DNA from: Sinonovacula constricta
Taxonomy: Eukaryota > Mollusca > Bivalvia > Cardiida > Solecurtidae
Direction of reading: 5' to 3'
Assembly (NCBI GenBank): GCA_007844125.1
Contig: CM017561.1
Span: 63,469,256 to 63,533,255 of the forward strand
DNA: 64,000 nucleotides
Position 1 is the first letter of the stretch. Each line of letters begins with the position of its first letter. Below, piece by piece: positions 46,801 to 62,865 of the stretch. The position numbers and the translations under genes are program-made. The notes under the pieces were generated by a model. It was given only the letters and a program-made list of their open reading frames with translations, had not been told where the DNA came from and made no database searches.

Positions 46801-49800
46801 CCCTTTAATTTAAATAATATGCACATTGTACAATGCCGGGTTGGTTGTAAATTGTACTGTATATAGGAATTAGCCATTATATACATGCATCAGCAGTTAA
46901 AACTACAACATTGCCCTATTTCTATTTCGAGTAGGAAAATGAAACAGTTATAAGCCATTGGTTTTACCCTGGACCTGAATGTCACCCCATATAACATATC
47001 GCAAAAACATAAAACATGTCAAGATGCAAGTGTCACTTAAAATAATAATTTTTAAATTGTATTCTAGATACAATATCATTGATTTTTTTTCGGCAACTCA
47101 GCTGCTATGTTATGGTTTCTTTGCAAAATATAAGTGCTTGTCAAAAGCCTAAACTAACATTGGAAATGAAATGTCCCGATAAAAAGAGTTATTTATACAA
47201 GAGGCTCCTCTTTAATACTTTTATATTTGTTAAACTCATTTCACTTCATTTCCGACATTGATATGATTCACATAATTTGCAAATAAAAATGTAAAATAAA
47301 GGTCTAATGCAACAACAACGAATGCCATGTAATGAAACTCCTAGGGCATTAAGACCAAGTCAAGAAGTCCGGAAACGATATTTAAGGAACATATTTAAAC
47401 ATCGTGTTTAAAAAGATGACAATTCAGTCCTGAACTTTAAATAGAGACACACTTTTACACCGTGGTGTCAATATACAGGTGTAGGGGAAACAACTTACAT
47501 AGAGGTTATTAAATGTTTCATTCATATACCAAAACGTGATACAGGAAAATATATTTCTAATTATTTTATAATATTATTACTGCCCTTGCCGTTTTACAAG
47601 AATGTTTGTATTGCCTCATTTAAATTATCTAAAAAAAGATTCAAACACGTATTTTGAAATATTCCTTAAAGTGTATTACTGTGTTAATTGTAATTGATGA
47701 TTATTGTGTCTCTTTATTGCTTTAACAGTCTATGATGGCTTTGTTTGTCAATGTTTAAGCCAGTGTAGAAGGGATAGATTTTAGCACATTTTTCCATCAA
47801 AAAAGTTGTCTTGTTTCACATTAATCTCATTGCGTAGTCTACTATATTTGTGCACATAGTCTTATTTGCACATGTACATTTCCATAACCAACTGAACCAA
47901 TTAATAAGTAGTTAGCACAGAGCTCGCTTTAGTGTTGTAACCATGATTATGACAATTATAATTTTACGAATTTCACGATCAGGAAGTTAAGTAGCCCCTG
48001 ATTGTTTATCTTAACACTACTTATCTCCTCATACCATTCCACTAATTACACATGACAACAATTCGGTAGGTATTGTCTTTGTTCTACAGTGACAAGTTTG
48101 GAAAAAACGGTACGTATATTTAAATTATATCACCCGGATATTGTATTTGCGAAGTATCAACACTTTACTGTTTCAGATGGTCATGCCTAGTCATATTGCG
48201 TTGGTGTAAATATAAATTTAAATATAAAAATAATTATCATCTCTTTTTTAGTTAATATAAGTTTCTTTATACCATTGACAGTAAATATGCTAAGAAAATT
48301 CAGGCATTGGCTACACTGGAGAAAATTCAAATCCTTTTAAAACCAAGTTACTCAAGTTATATGTATTAAATGTATATTATTGCATGTAAATCAAATAAAA
48401 ATGTCTCAGCACTTTCCAGCAAAGCACCATATGTAACGGTGTAATTATTGTCACGATATTTCGGATAAGGCTTGCATCTCAAGATAGCCAACTGTCTGAA
48501 ATAGTCTATATATCTCTCTTTGTTTCTCCCTCTAACCCATTCACACTCTCGTTCTCTCTTGTTCTCCCTCACCATAAGTTATCTATCTCGCCGCTCCTCT
48601 TCCAAAACCCACCTCAGCTCGTTAATCTTACTGAAATGTCTGCAAATGTTTTCCATTCCAGAAAACCTGCTGAATTACACCTCTACTTGTTTGTAATAGG
48701 GTAAGGCGCGTTGTAATGAGACCATAACGTCTTGTAGGTGGCCATTGATAGCTTTTAAGTTGAGGGTTGCCTTATAAGATGGAAATAATGGCATTTCTCT
48801 TCGCCAAATATAGAAGATCGATAGACAAATCCTTGAAATCGTAGTTCACAAATGAAATGTATATGAATAAACAAAATGGTGTTAAATTTTAGATGATTTA
48901 TAACGGTACATGGAAAGGTATTCACTTGCAAGGTAACATAACATATCGTTTTCTTTCTACAAATGAACGATTTATCGCCCATTAGGCCAAGAAACAAACT
49001 AAGAAACCTCACGATCAATATTCTACATTCAAATATCTTTCACAACTATGAAAACGTATAACTAGGTAAGCTTAGAAGAATCAAGGCTAAGGTTTAACGT
49101 TAAACTATTTCATCTTGTGAGTTGTTTAATATATACTTGACATAGGTCCCATTTAAAAAAAGAATATTTGGGATTTCACATGTCTTGATACAGTTTGCTT
49201 TAAGGTTCGTTTGCACATGTCGTGAAGCGTAAACCTAACCCCTCATTTTTAATGCCAAAAAACGTCGAACCCCCAAAAGTTGTGGAGCCAGCAGTCAACG
49301 AAATGTCACTAAAGGGTCATTATGTTTACGTTTATTCGTAGAAAGGTCAATTATGTCCATTCGATTTAATAAATCGGCACCGGTCTACCTAATTAAATGG
49401 CAGCCATGTCAAGAGTCACGACACATATAATAGTTCCTTTGCTTTTGTTGAGTGGCTATATGACTAGTGGAAAATTGCTATAAATACAACCCGGAAAAAC
49501 ATGGATATTTTACGTATTCTTCAGTTGGTTAATATTCCTTTACATCCGTTTCTCTTTCAACAATTGGATTTCTCGCTGAAGCCAAATTCTTTACGAATAA
49601 TATTTGACACCTCTTTAGTTGTTTAACATTTATAAAAGAAACGGCTATGTTTTACATGTATGCATGATTAGTTTTTATGCCGCCAATATATCCTGATCTT
49701 TTTTAACAATCACGTTTATGAAACAGACACTTAAGATTTGATTCGAATTATTGTTATACTTATTATTTAATATTCATCAAACTTTTACTTTTTCGTCTTT

Positions 49801-51900
49801 TGTAAATTGTGGGAAGTGTCCGATGAAATTTCACATTCAACGGTTTCGGAAAACAAAACATAAGGTGCATGTTATTTCAGTCATTTGTTTTATTACAGGC
49901 TTTCCACGTTTGATTTAACTAATGTTTGTTTGTTGTTGTTCCGGAATTGGAAATTTACTTGAGTAATATCTTTTTGATTCCCACTGATTTAATTATTGTA
50001 TGCATAAATTCCAATTAGAGCCGCGTGGATGTTAATACTTGTTGTTAATGAAGGAATATTGTTTAGAATATCTGTTTTTCTTTTACAATAGAACAGAAGC
50101 AAGCAAGTTCTTATCCAGGACAGCTGACTGCAATTTTAACTATTAAAAATTAATTATGTTTTGTTGAATTTTGTTCAAATACTTTTCCTTGGTACAAATT
50201 ATATGCGGTTAAGAATAGTTTATTGTGATATATATCTAAGTAGTTCGCAAACACATAAATACAATAACACAGAACGAATTAGCATTATTGCAAAACCATA
50301 TTTGTTTTGAACAAAGTTATATGATACATGTGTTATTCCTGTGGCATATAAATATCTTAAAATATATCTAACAATAAAAATGTAACCATATTCGTCACAT
50401 GTGCACATTAAATGTGTTTATTGGGTGATAAAGTTCACAAAGACATACATACATTACTTACATTATAAACATAAACGAAATAAAGGCATATAATACATAT
50501 GCTGAATATGCATATTTTATTACGAACAATATTGTCCAGGAATGGCTCGATATAATTGTAACAGGAATATATGTATGCCTTTGATATATTATGAGAACCA
50601 TTTTGGGGAAAAGTTAAGAGGCTTTCCTGGAAACGGGGAAAAAATGTCCTCATATTGAAATAGCATTTTAATTGCTTAATGCTTCCTTGTTTAGTATATT
50701 TTAACAAATTTAATACTGTATACTACTATCAGGCTTTAAGTTTCTCTTGTTTGCCATGAAGGTCTGGATGAAAAGTTCTAATTATCTAGATTGCTTAAGA
50801 CAAGAAATTTCACAAATTTGCAAGTCTGACGTTTAGTAAATTTAATCGTTTACGTCTTGCCTCATTTTCGCTTATCATAATGGTGCATGCTGCATCTGAT
50901 CCTTAATTAAATCTAATGCATATTTGATGTCGGCGAATGCAGACTTGAACGATCTCATTAAACAAGACCATTGCAGACAATTTAATTGTAATATAATTGT
51001 GAAGATTTGTAATTTTAGCTGATGTCCATTTTCATGGCCGTTGTATGCGCTTTTATGTATGCTTATTGCGTTTATATTTGTATAAATGTTACGCCTTTGA
51101 ACTAATTATTCTTTAAGGCAGGCACCAAAATCAAAATATACCCTACAGCTGCGGTTTTTAGAAAATTAATTATTCATATCTATGTATATTTAAAACACTA
51201 ATCTATATCCCAGATTGTATAAATTCACTGTTTCTATTCTTTCGTTTTTTGTTTTTTGTTTTTGTTTTTAAGAAGTTGACAAAATCTGCAATATATCACA
51301 GATGTTTCATGCTATATAAGCCATTTCGTATTCGGCATATGCCTTTCGCTTTAGTTTTCATATTAGAGATATGCAAATCATTTCGTTGTAAAAAAGATAG
51401 TAGACAGTATTGAACGATAAAGAATGACCATGGTGAATTGATTTAACTTTCACTAATTAGTATAACATTTGTTTTTGCTCTTATGACATCCACACCTACA
51501 AGTCACTTAATCGTCACGCTTCATAACTTATTCAATAATGTTGTAAATCTTTTGTGTTAAAATTAGTTCGTATTATGGAAATAAATATATATCGAAGATT
51601 TTCAAAGTATATTATAAAACAATAAAAGATCAATTTCTTAAAATCGTTCACAACAGTTCAGAAGACCATGTAATTGCCAGTCATAAGAGATCTCTGCTTC
51701 TTGTTGTTCTTTAGTTTCATGGAACCACATACCAAACAGCTGGTATGCAGCTAGATTTTGTGTTTGGAACATAGCTGTTCTGGTTGATGAAATAACCTGC
51801 AAAAGTAATGACTGTTAAGACACCCTTGCATGCCTAAAAGCAACATACCAGGATTGGAAAATAACATTTTTAAGGACCTTCTTTTAGAACACTCCCCAAT
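46801..51900. other. Unannotated AT-rich DNA
   Basis: Nothing is supported. Pyrimidine-rich stretches occur at 48510-48610, and a T-rich run of tttttg units at 51241-51270. Confidence 0.5.
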
Positions 51901-55195
<3,295 letters not shown>

Positions 55196-55212
55196 ACACA
55201 ATCTAAAATTAA

Positions 55213-55273
55213 ATATATGAACGTTTCGGCTTAATATTAATAATATTATTATTAAGCCGAAACGTTCATATAT
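55213..55273. repeat. Near-perfect palindrome with 22-bp arms
   Basis: The arm tatatgaacgtttcggcttaat (55214-55235) is perfectly repeated in inverse at 55251-55272. The 15-bp spacer includes aataatattatt, itself palindromic. Weaker complementarity extends outward (acacaatct before, agattgtgt after). It lies about 95 bp upstream of the BED-finger relic. Confidence 0.95.
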
Positions 55274-55366
55274 AATCTAAGATTGTGTTAGAGCTACAAT
55301 TATGTAGACAATTAACAGGTTTGGCGGCAAAGATCAGTTACTCATATTTAATTAAGTCCGTTTGGA

Positions 55367-55591
55367 TTGTATAAAGGAATGGATGAATTTATTATGTTTT
55401 CATTAGATCACGATGATCTTGACTTATTCATTCCTAAACAAATCATTAGATATGCCTTCCAATCTTTAGTCCGATGTTTGGCGACAAACGCAAAATGTAA
55501 TTACTGCAGCGTAGAGCTAGCGTATTGCGGCGGCACATCCAACCTCCGCAACCACTTGAAGAATGAGGAAGACTTAACAACTGCAGGTTGA
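55367..55591 (+). pseudogene. BED-type zinc-finger fragment, hAT-transposase-like
   Basis: This is a 74-residue frame. Residues 42-66 (AKCNYCSVELAYCGGTSNLRNHLKN) match the BED finger signature of ZBED and hAT transposase N-termini: Cx2C at C44/C47, the GGTSNLRNHL block, and the first histidine at H63. The expected second histidine three to five residues later is replaced by E/E/D, so a metal ligand is missing. The frame stops shortly after; a gcag/gttgat junction at the end could be a weak donor site. No dimerisation or RNase H-like domain follows. BED fingers are DNA-binding modules. This one looks like a decayed transposon relic, though a first exon of a domesticated gene is a remote alternative. 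Confidence 0.6.
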
Positions 55592-57535
55592 TGTGACTTA
55601 CTAAATATAACACAAATATTACATATGTGCTTGTTTCATCATGTGCTTCTTTAATTTTGTTACATTCGTAAAGATTGTTAGCTGCTATAAAAGTTGAGTA
55701 TTTAATAATTTATAACGTTTTCAAATAAATGTGCTTCGCATGTACGCATGTTTTCTTTGAATATATATGTTTGATTTATTCATTTCATTGTAAATTAAAA
55801 TTACAAAATGTATTGTTCGTATTTCATTAATTATTAAAATGATGTAATGCCTATGCCTATGGAAATGTTGATTTAATTATTTCCATTGAAATGACGATTT
55901 AAGTATGTCAATGGAAACGTGAGTAACCCCGCACACCTCCGACTGCAACATCAGAATTAAGTAAGATTTATATCTGGATATCCAGATACCAAATTTAGTA
56001 TCCTTTGACATCCCTAATTATTATTGCATAATATTATTCTTTCATAGACAACGAACAGTACGCATGGCAATCTCGACATTGCACAGACAAATCAAATAAT
56101 TTGTGTTAAATTTTCAAGTATTTCTATAAATTATTATTTATTTATATTTTTAGTTCTAAATAGAAGTTACTTTCTTAAAACAATGGGAATATAACTAAAA
56201 TCCATAAAAATGGAAACAATCTAGTGTACAGTTAATTTCTCTCTGTTTTAATGAACATTAAGTACTTGTGCTTTTATTTATGTGTATACATACAGATCAC
56301 ATGCTGTGAGAAATACTGAAAATATGTTCCCGTAATGGTCAAGTATGATTTCGGGAGTAAAATGTGTCAATAAAAAGAAAAGAAGTGTTTAGGGTTTGCT
56401 GCAAAGAAGCGTCGACTTAAAACATGTCTTAGTCAAAGACTCATGTTTTCTGTTGCAGACACAGATGCAAATTTTTTTATGCTTAATAGACAATCTTTTT
56501 TTCTGAAGTGTCGAAAATGTATCTTGTTTTAAGTTGGGTAGTTTGGAAATAAGGCATAAAGATATTAATTGTAATTGCATATATGATTGAGAAAGATATT
56601 ATTTGTCATATGTGTACCTGGGTTGCCAAAGATGTGATATCATGTTTTTGTATTTTGTTATTACTATGAAAGCAACCCTCATGCAGCTGTAAGAAAACAA
56701 TCACTCCTACCGACAGCATTTTTGTATGCGAGACGTGCATGTTTGACCTTACACCATAGTTTTCACACCAACATGCCTTGTAAAGTAATGTTTGAACTTG
56801 TTGACGTTTCCTAGATTTTCACCAAGATTAAACTGAGCAATAAAATGTAGGTATTATCAATCAACATCGAACCATATATCAAATGTCAGTATATTCCTGG
56901 CAGAGAAAGGCTTAATTTGCTTGTTTCCGAAGAGCTTCCCGGCCAAAACGGAGAAATTCCTAGAAAATGTATACACTTATTGGCGGACGTGATTGATTTC
57001 CGTGGCAAGATGCGACACTTCTGTACTTTGTATTAGAGGAAGAGAATGAATTAGATTCGTCATCATCACAATATATATTGTGGGTTTTGCGTTAATCTAA
57101 AAGAAAGCAAGAGTAATAAGTTCTTTTAAAATAGAGATCATGCTTGTTAACAAGATCTTTTTAAATTGTATCTTGTGCACGGGTCGTACATTTTTAGAAC
57201 TACAAATGTAACTGAAACATCATCACTTTAATTTATTAAGCAAACTTAAGTGCTATTTTTTTTAAATAATACAAATACACCTTCAATTATCTTTAACAAA
57301 TAAACATCTAGCTACGACAGAATGTTTCATCGTCCGCCTATCTTTTATTGTAGAGATCATTGCCCCCGTAACTCACTTAACAAACAACAACGGACTTTCG
57401 TAGGTTGGGTTAAATGCAGCTCAAAATTACCAAATAAGTACAAAATTAATGTATCAGACAATTACAAAAAATCAAAAGAGTGAAACGAACTATGCATTCG
57501 GAGGGTTTCAGTCTATTTTGCATCATAGTATCTAT
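55592..57535. other. Unannotated AT-rich DNA
   Basis: About 56870-57010 loosely resembles 36110-36260. No gene is supported and no downstream transposase sequence follows the BED relic. Confidence 0.45.
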
Positions 57536-57968
57536 GAAGCAGTCACGGGCGGAGAAAGTACAGTAGCAGAAGCATACACCAACGGAGAAAGTACAGTAGC
57601 AGAAGCACACACCAACGGCTAAAGTACAGTAGCAGAACCAGTCGCCGACGGAGAAAGTACAGTACCAGAAAGCAGAAAGTATAGTAGCAGAAAACGACAC
57701 CTCTTTAGAAGGTACAGTAGCAGAAGCACACAATGACGGCGAAAGTACAGTAGCAGAAGCAGACACAGACGGCAAAAGTATAATAGCAGAAAAAGAAACC
57801 ACTTCAAAAGTACAGTAGCAGAAGCAGTCACCGACGGAGAAAGTACAGTAACAGAAGCAGTCACCGACGGAGAAAGAGCAGTAGGAGAAACAGACACCGC
57901 TTGAGAAAGTACAGTAGCAGAAGCAGACACCACTTGAGAAAGTACAGTATCAACCAACGGAGAAAGCA
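57536..57968. repeat. 33-bp imperfect minisatellite, about 13 units
   Basis: Units built on gaaagtacagtagcagaagc followed by a variable gtcaccgacgg-like half repeat about 13 times with substitutions and indels. The period is 11 codons. On plus, intact stretches read ESTVAEA-x-T-x-G but contain stops and frame slips. On minus, two overlapping open frames (57446-57802 and 57619-57969) read VLSPSVTASAT-type repeats. It is GC-richer than its surroundings. It may be a pure satellite or the remains of a repetitive coding exon. Confidence 0.9.
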
Positions 57969-59140
57969 CACATATCTTACTTGTTATATTCCACGCAGAT
58001 CGTTAGAGGCTTTGCTGAAATAACCATCCTCATGTATCACACATAGTTCTGCTTCGTATATCGTGTATTACTGTCCTTATGGTCCTGTAAGATGTCAGTT
58101 TGTCATATAATCTATTATTATTGTGTCAGATCACAGTTACTATTTGTCTGTCTCTATTTAATCACGCTGACCACGCAGAAACATAACTTTTGACCTAGGT
58201 AGTAGTTATTAATCGGAAAAGTAAAGCAAATAAATTACAATGTTCTAATTAATGAGATCATACTTCAATTGAACTTTCCGATGTATATACTTTTAAATAA
58301 CGATGGTACATTGTGATACATAGTGCATAGTTAATTTGTAGATAGCAAGACAATATATTCTTTCAAAGCGAAATCTTTCGAAATAAAACTTTTGCAATTT
58401 ACAATAAGAGAAATAGATAACTATTGACACATTGTCGTTTCTATTTACGCTAAAGATACAGAGAGTAAATCGTCGTGTGCTTTATGTTCATAAACAAACG
58501 TTCTTTAAAGCAATGCAATGTTATATTATTGTTAAAGTTGGCAATGAGTATTTCAGAGTTATTTATCAGAAGAAAACATCTAGTTTTAATTATACTTTTA
58601 AAAATCCCAAGTGCTTATAAGAATGTTTTATATAAGCTGTAAGATAGTAAGTTGTTTCGGCAGTGACACTTGGAAATGTCTGGTGAGGCTTTTTTTCTTA
58701 TTGCTTTCATGCGAATACACGTGAGGCCATTGACATCTTTTATTGAATCCTGGCCTAAAGAAATAAAGAAAAAAAACTGGTTTTAGATTCAACATCCTGA
58801 TGGCAATCTGTCTCTCTAATTTCGTTCACATTTTTATGGTTATCTTTGTGTGTCGTGAAGTGAATAATTTCCATTTAATTTCACAACAAATTTGCATATT
58901 TGCCATTGATTATTGCTATTTAACCGACAAGTAAACTCGATGGAAAAAATAACTGTTAAATAAACATGTTCGGTGTCAAACTGCAGGAAACTCTTTTAGT
59001 TATAGTTATTTTTATAATTAATATTGTTCAATATAAAAGAGGATGTAGATTTGATTGCTGATACATATAAAACGGTGTATAGTTAACTTATTGACTCTGC
59101 AGTTTTCTTTCTTTATGAGAAGTTCAAATCAGTATTAAGG
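57969..59140. other. Unannotated AT-rich DNA
   Basis: Nothing is recognised on either strand. Confidence 0.5.
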
Positions 59141-59230
59141 AGCGTCATGAGCGCAGTGGTAGAGTAGCTGACTTGTAACTTCTCTGGCGGCTAAGCCTTT
59201 CAACGACTGGGCATGTATCTCGTTTAAGGT
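59141..59230 (+). mobile_element. SINE-like tRNA head D
   Basis: The sequence gagcgcagtggtagagtagctgacttgtaac has a good A-box form (GCGCAGTGGTAGAG), as in many tRNA-derived SINE heads. The downstream B box is degenerate. The compound microsatellite starts just after, which may mark the SINE's tail region. Only one copy is visible. Confidence 0.45.
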
Positions 59231-59240
59231 AAGGACCTTA

Positions 59241-59271
59241 TGTGGTATAATAATAATAATAATAATAATAA

Positions 59272-59302
<31 letters not shown>

Positions 59303-59388
59303 AAGAAGAAGAAGAAGAAGAAGAAGAAGAAGAAGAAGAAGAAGAAATATATATATATATATATTTCTTCTTCTTCTTCTTCTTCTTC

Positions 59389-59420
<32 letters not shown>

Positions 59421-59425
59421 CCACA
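59241..59425. repeat. Compound palindromic microsatellite
   Basis: The order is tgtggta, (ATA/AAT)n to about 59272, (GAA)n to about 59346, (AT)n to about 59364, (TTC)n to about 59390, (TTA)n to about 59419, then taccaca. The unique ends tgtggtat and ataccaca are also inverted repeats, so the whole array is one large imperfect hairpin. The GAA arm is about three times longer than the TTC arm. All open frames across it are artefacts. Confidence 0.95.
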
Positions 59426-59430
59426 TTATA

Positions 59431-61547
59431 TATATATATAGGTTTTGTAAGTAATCTGTGGTGCGCCGGTGGTTCTACCCTTACAAATGATCTTCCGCCA
59501 TTATAATAGCTGGACATCGCAATAATGATTATCATAGGTGCTGCGACATATCAAATAGCAGAACAATTCTGTATGTCCTGAATATTTAAGTATTTCAAAC
59601 ACATCTGGTAACTATAGGCACTCACATTTATTGTTCTAAAAACATAGTCCATTGTACAACTGGGCATATGAGCTTACGCTACTACATTTAGCAAAAATGT
59701 TTTATTAACTTTCTTTTTCATTAAAAACACATTCCTTTTAGTGAATTCAAAGACCCTAGGTATTCTTTAACTGCCTTTAGCCCTTTAGGCTATTAGCTCA
59801 TTCAACTGTTTCTTCAATTATTTTAGTGTCATTTCACACTGTCTCCCATGGCTTCAAATGTCTACATATGGTGTTCTTTATGTCTAACTTTGTAATAATT
59901 TGTTCCTTAAATAATTTGACAAATGTCACATACAACGCACCTTTGATAGTTAAATTTTATGTAAGATAATGTCCATGACTTAAATTTAACATTCTCTGAA
60001 GCTGCCAATATTAAAAATAATAATAATGAATGTACGATGCTTTTATTTTAAAATTCAGAACTGATATGATGTTACTTTTAAGAAAATAATATTAATTTTC
60101 TTTTATTCCTAATTACATATATACGCATCTTTTTAAACATGACCTTAGCAAATTTCATCTCTATATATTTCTTTTCATTGTTAATTCATCTGTTACAGTA
60201 TATAACAACAATTAATTTAGTTTCGTATTCTACTTTATAAAAACTGTATTTTATTTTTAAATCAAAGAACTTATGTTATATATATATCTTTATTTGTGTT
60301 CACTGTGTACACTCTTTAACTGGCTACATATAACATGTCAGGCTGGGTGTCTTTGTATAAAGTCAGTTATGTTCAGTTTTACAGGCACACTCTCATTTAG
60401 GGATATAGGTACAAAATTGGATAGAATGAGTTAAGAAAGATTGTATCGGCGATTGTCCTCTTGGTGACAAATCAGCACACCCCTTATTTTGTGCCTTTAT
60501 AGGTCTGATTGTTGACCTGTTACATGCGTCTAATGATATTTAATTCATGATATTTTATTGATTAAAATGGCATATATCATGCTTGAAGGCTTTGATTATC
60601 GGCATAATCTTAATCTAAGGACTGGGTTCCACTGAGAGTATGGATTTTGACTTAAAATAAATTATATTTAGAATTTCAGCACAAGAACATTCGCGTGGAA
60701 ATCATTGACAATTTGCAATTAATTATGAAGGCGAAACCCAAAAATACAATCATTTAATTTATTTTTTAGCTTTTTTTGTCCAGATTTGTCGATCTTTTAT
60801 ACCTATATATTTCTCTTAGCTTTTTATAAACCCTTTACTGAAGTTTAAATGTAACAGTTTGAACGATGTCGTCCAATATTTGAAAAGAAATCATGTCTTT
60901 CTTGAACAACATAGATATGTCAGACAACGACACTTAATTTTGAGCAAATTTAAGATTCTATTTATCGTTTGATATTAAATCGGGATTTTGTTTTCGTTTA
61001 TAAAAGAAACGTTTTTATAGGAAGGTATTTCTCTTTTCGAGTTTGGTTTACCTGAATACTTCCCTAAAATAGTTGAAATACCATACCTAGGTAATTTGCC
61101 AATTTGAGATAACACATGGGAAATAAGATTTACCGGCACGGCTATTTTAGTAAATTCATATCCTATCTAATTTGTGAGAAAACCGTTAAATTATTTACAA
61201 ATAGTATCACAGATCAATTCATATAAATAGCTTTTAGTACATAAATCAGAATGATTTATTCCATCGACGATTAAATTATATGTCTGTCTATAATTAGTTT
61301 GATGCATAATAAGCAAGTCCGATATGAATTTTGTAGCAATAAGTGCATTGATAATGCTAGTTCTCTTCATTTTGAGTCATAAGTTTAAATTGTTATATTT
61401 AATGTTTATGATAAACAAAGAAGTCCAATCTGATTTCTTAAATACAATCTGTATAAACTGTGTTGTTTTTTGTTTTTATTTTAATACGTACCAAGTCTGA
61501 GAAGAGTTCAAAACGTTTTTGCCAGTGTACTTTTCACCAGATGATGT
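59431..61547. other. Unannotated AT-rich DNA
   Basis: No gene is supported. A gagtatggattttgac block near 60637 also occurs near 24029, perhaps from an old repeat. Confidence 0.45.
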
Positions 61548-61838
61548 AAGAGCTAAAGGGATTGAGATTTGCCGGCATTTTTGGCGATACTGTGCAGGCA
61601 CATTTCTATTATCAAAGCACAGGGGCACTTATGAGGTGTCCATTAACTGAACCCGGCCGGTCCATTATACTGACACCGACGAGTCAGGCGTAATGCTGTC
61701 CCCTTAGCCCCGAGCGTAAAGAGGGAGGCCACTACTATCAACAAAGTCTTTGATTTGACCCGGTCGGGGTTTTGAACCCACGACCTACCGATCCGCAAGC
61801 CTACCACCTGAGCTATTTCGGCCGATAAAGAGCTAAAG
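61548..61838 (-). mobile_element. tRNA-derived SINE, family A, copy 3, with perfect TSD
   Basis: On minus the A box TAGCTCAGGTGGTAG lies at 61801-61815 and the B box GGGTTCAAAACCCC at 61766-61779. A small deletion between them has shortened the anticodon arm. The core TGTCAGTATAATG lies at 61663-61675. An 11-bp perfect duplication, aagagctaaag, flanks the element at 61548-61558 and 61828-61838, placing it at 61559-61827. The intact duplication suggests a relatively recent insertion. Confidence 0.9.
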
Positions 61839-62797
61839 AGGAGGAGAAATCAAAGTTCTCTCGCGCCCTTTAGTGTTCTCGTTCATTTCAAAAAACATAT
61901 AGCGTCAGAGCAACGTTTATTCAAATGTAGATAATAATTATAAAATGTGTTTAAATCATGTTAAAAAATGTTGAGTTGATACGACAAAAAAGAAAGAACA
62001 CATTGACACCATAAACTATTTATGTTATTGAATAAGTAGAAATTTAATTACCTGAAAAAAGTCTACTAGAATAATAACACATTTACAGTTTATCATGTCT
62101 CTGTATATTATCAATGCTTACTGTTAATCTGACAACTCGTCATTTAACTGGTTTATTCCATCAGTATGCTAAAAAGACTAAGAAAGTATCTGGCCTGAAA
62201 ATTTATATGTTCCCTTTTTCCTTGTAAATCAGTTTGCTTGTTGACGTGGCGCAAGATTTGTGAAGTAGTTTGATAGGCTGATTAGTATCCCGTTGCAGCT
62301 GAAAATTATATTTAATTGTTTATACAGTTTATTTCTGTACACAACAACTACGTTAAATTTCTTTTACAAATTGTTTGAGCAATAGTTATGTTCATACGAC
62401 TATCAAGACATTCCATTTATTTAATATTTTAAAGGATAAAATGTACTTATCAAGGTGTTAATTAAATAATTAATCGGATGAACTCACGCTATATCTTAAA
62501 TCTTTCGACTTTTTTACTTGGCATCTTTTCACACCACCTAACCAAATTAAAATTTTGCTCCATGTGAATTAATTATAGTTAGGGACAATGTCCACTTTGC
62601 TGTAGAGGGAAAGGTAAAGTTAATACATGACAAATATGTCATTTTATAATTTTGTGTTCGCAGAAAGTGGGTTCGACAGTAAACAAACCAGGACAGCTTG
62701 ATGTGTCTTGCATGTTTAAGGATGTTGGCTATTTTCACCAGTGTGTTTAAAGCATAGTTGGTCTTATTTAGAAAACTGTTCCTACTCCGAGAAAGTT
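61839..62797. other. Unannotated AT-rich DNA
   Basis: Nothing is supported. A minus-strand open frame at 62547-62738 has no recognisable domain. Confidence 0.5.
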
Positions 62798-62865
62798 TTT
62801 TGTGAAATATTTAATGTTTATAGATCTGCTTCGAATGATCTATAAACATTAAATATTTCACAAAA
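62798..62865. repeat. Perfect inverted repeat, 29-bp arms, 10-bp loop
   Basis: The left arm 62798-62826 (starting ttttgtgaaatatttaatg) and right arm 62837-62865 are exact reverse complements, separated by tgcttcgaat. Perfect arms of this length in AT-rich DNA suggest recent formation or maintained structure. No terminator or gene context is present. Confidence 0.97.

Noticed and set aside
57536..57968. CRISPR-like array
   Set aside because: The whole 33-bp unit varies, with no constant repeat and unique spacers alternating. It is a minisatellite.
59238..59506. Poly-N/K/S/Y open frames on both strands
   Set aside because: They are translations of the compound trinucleotide array.
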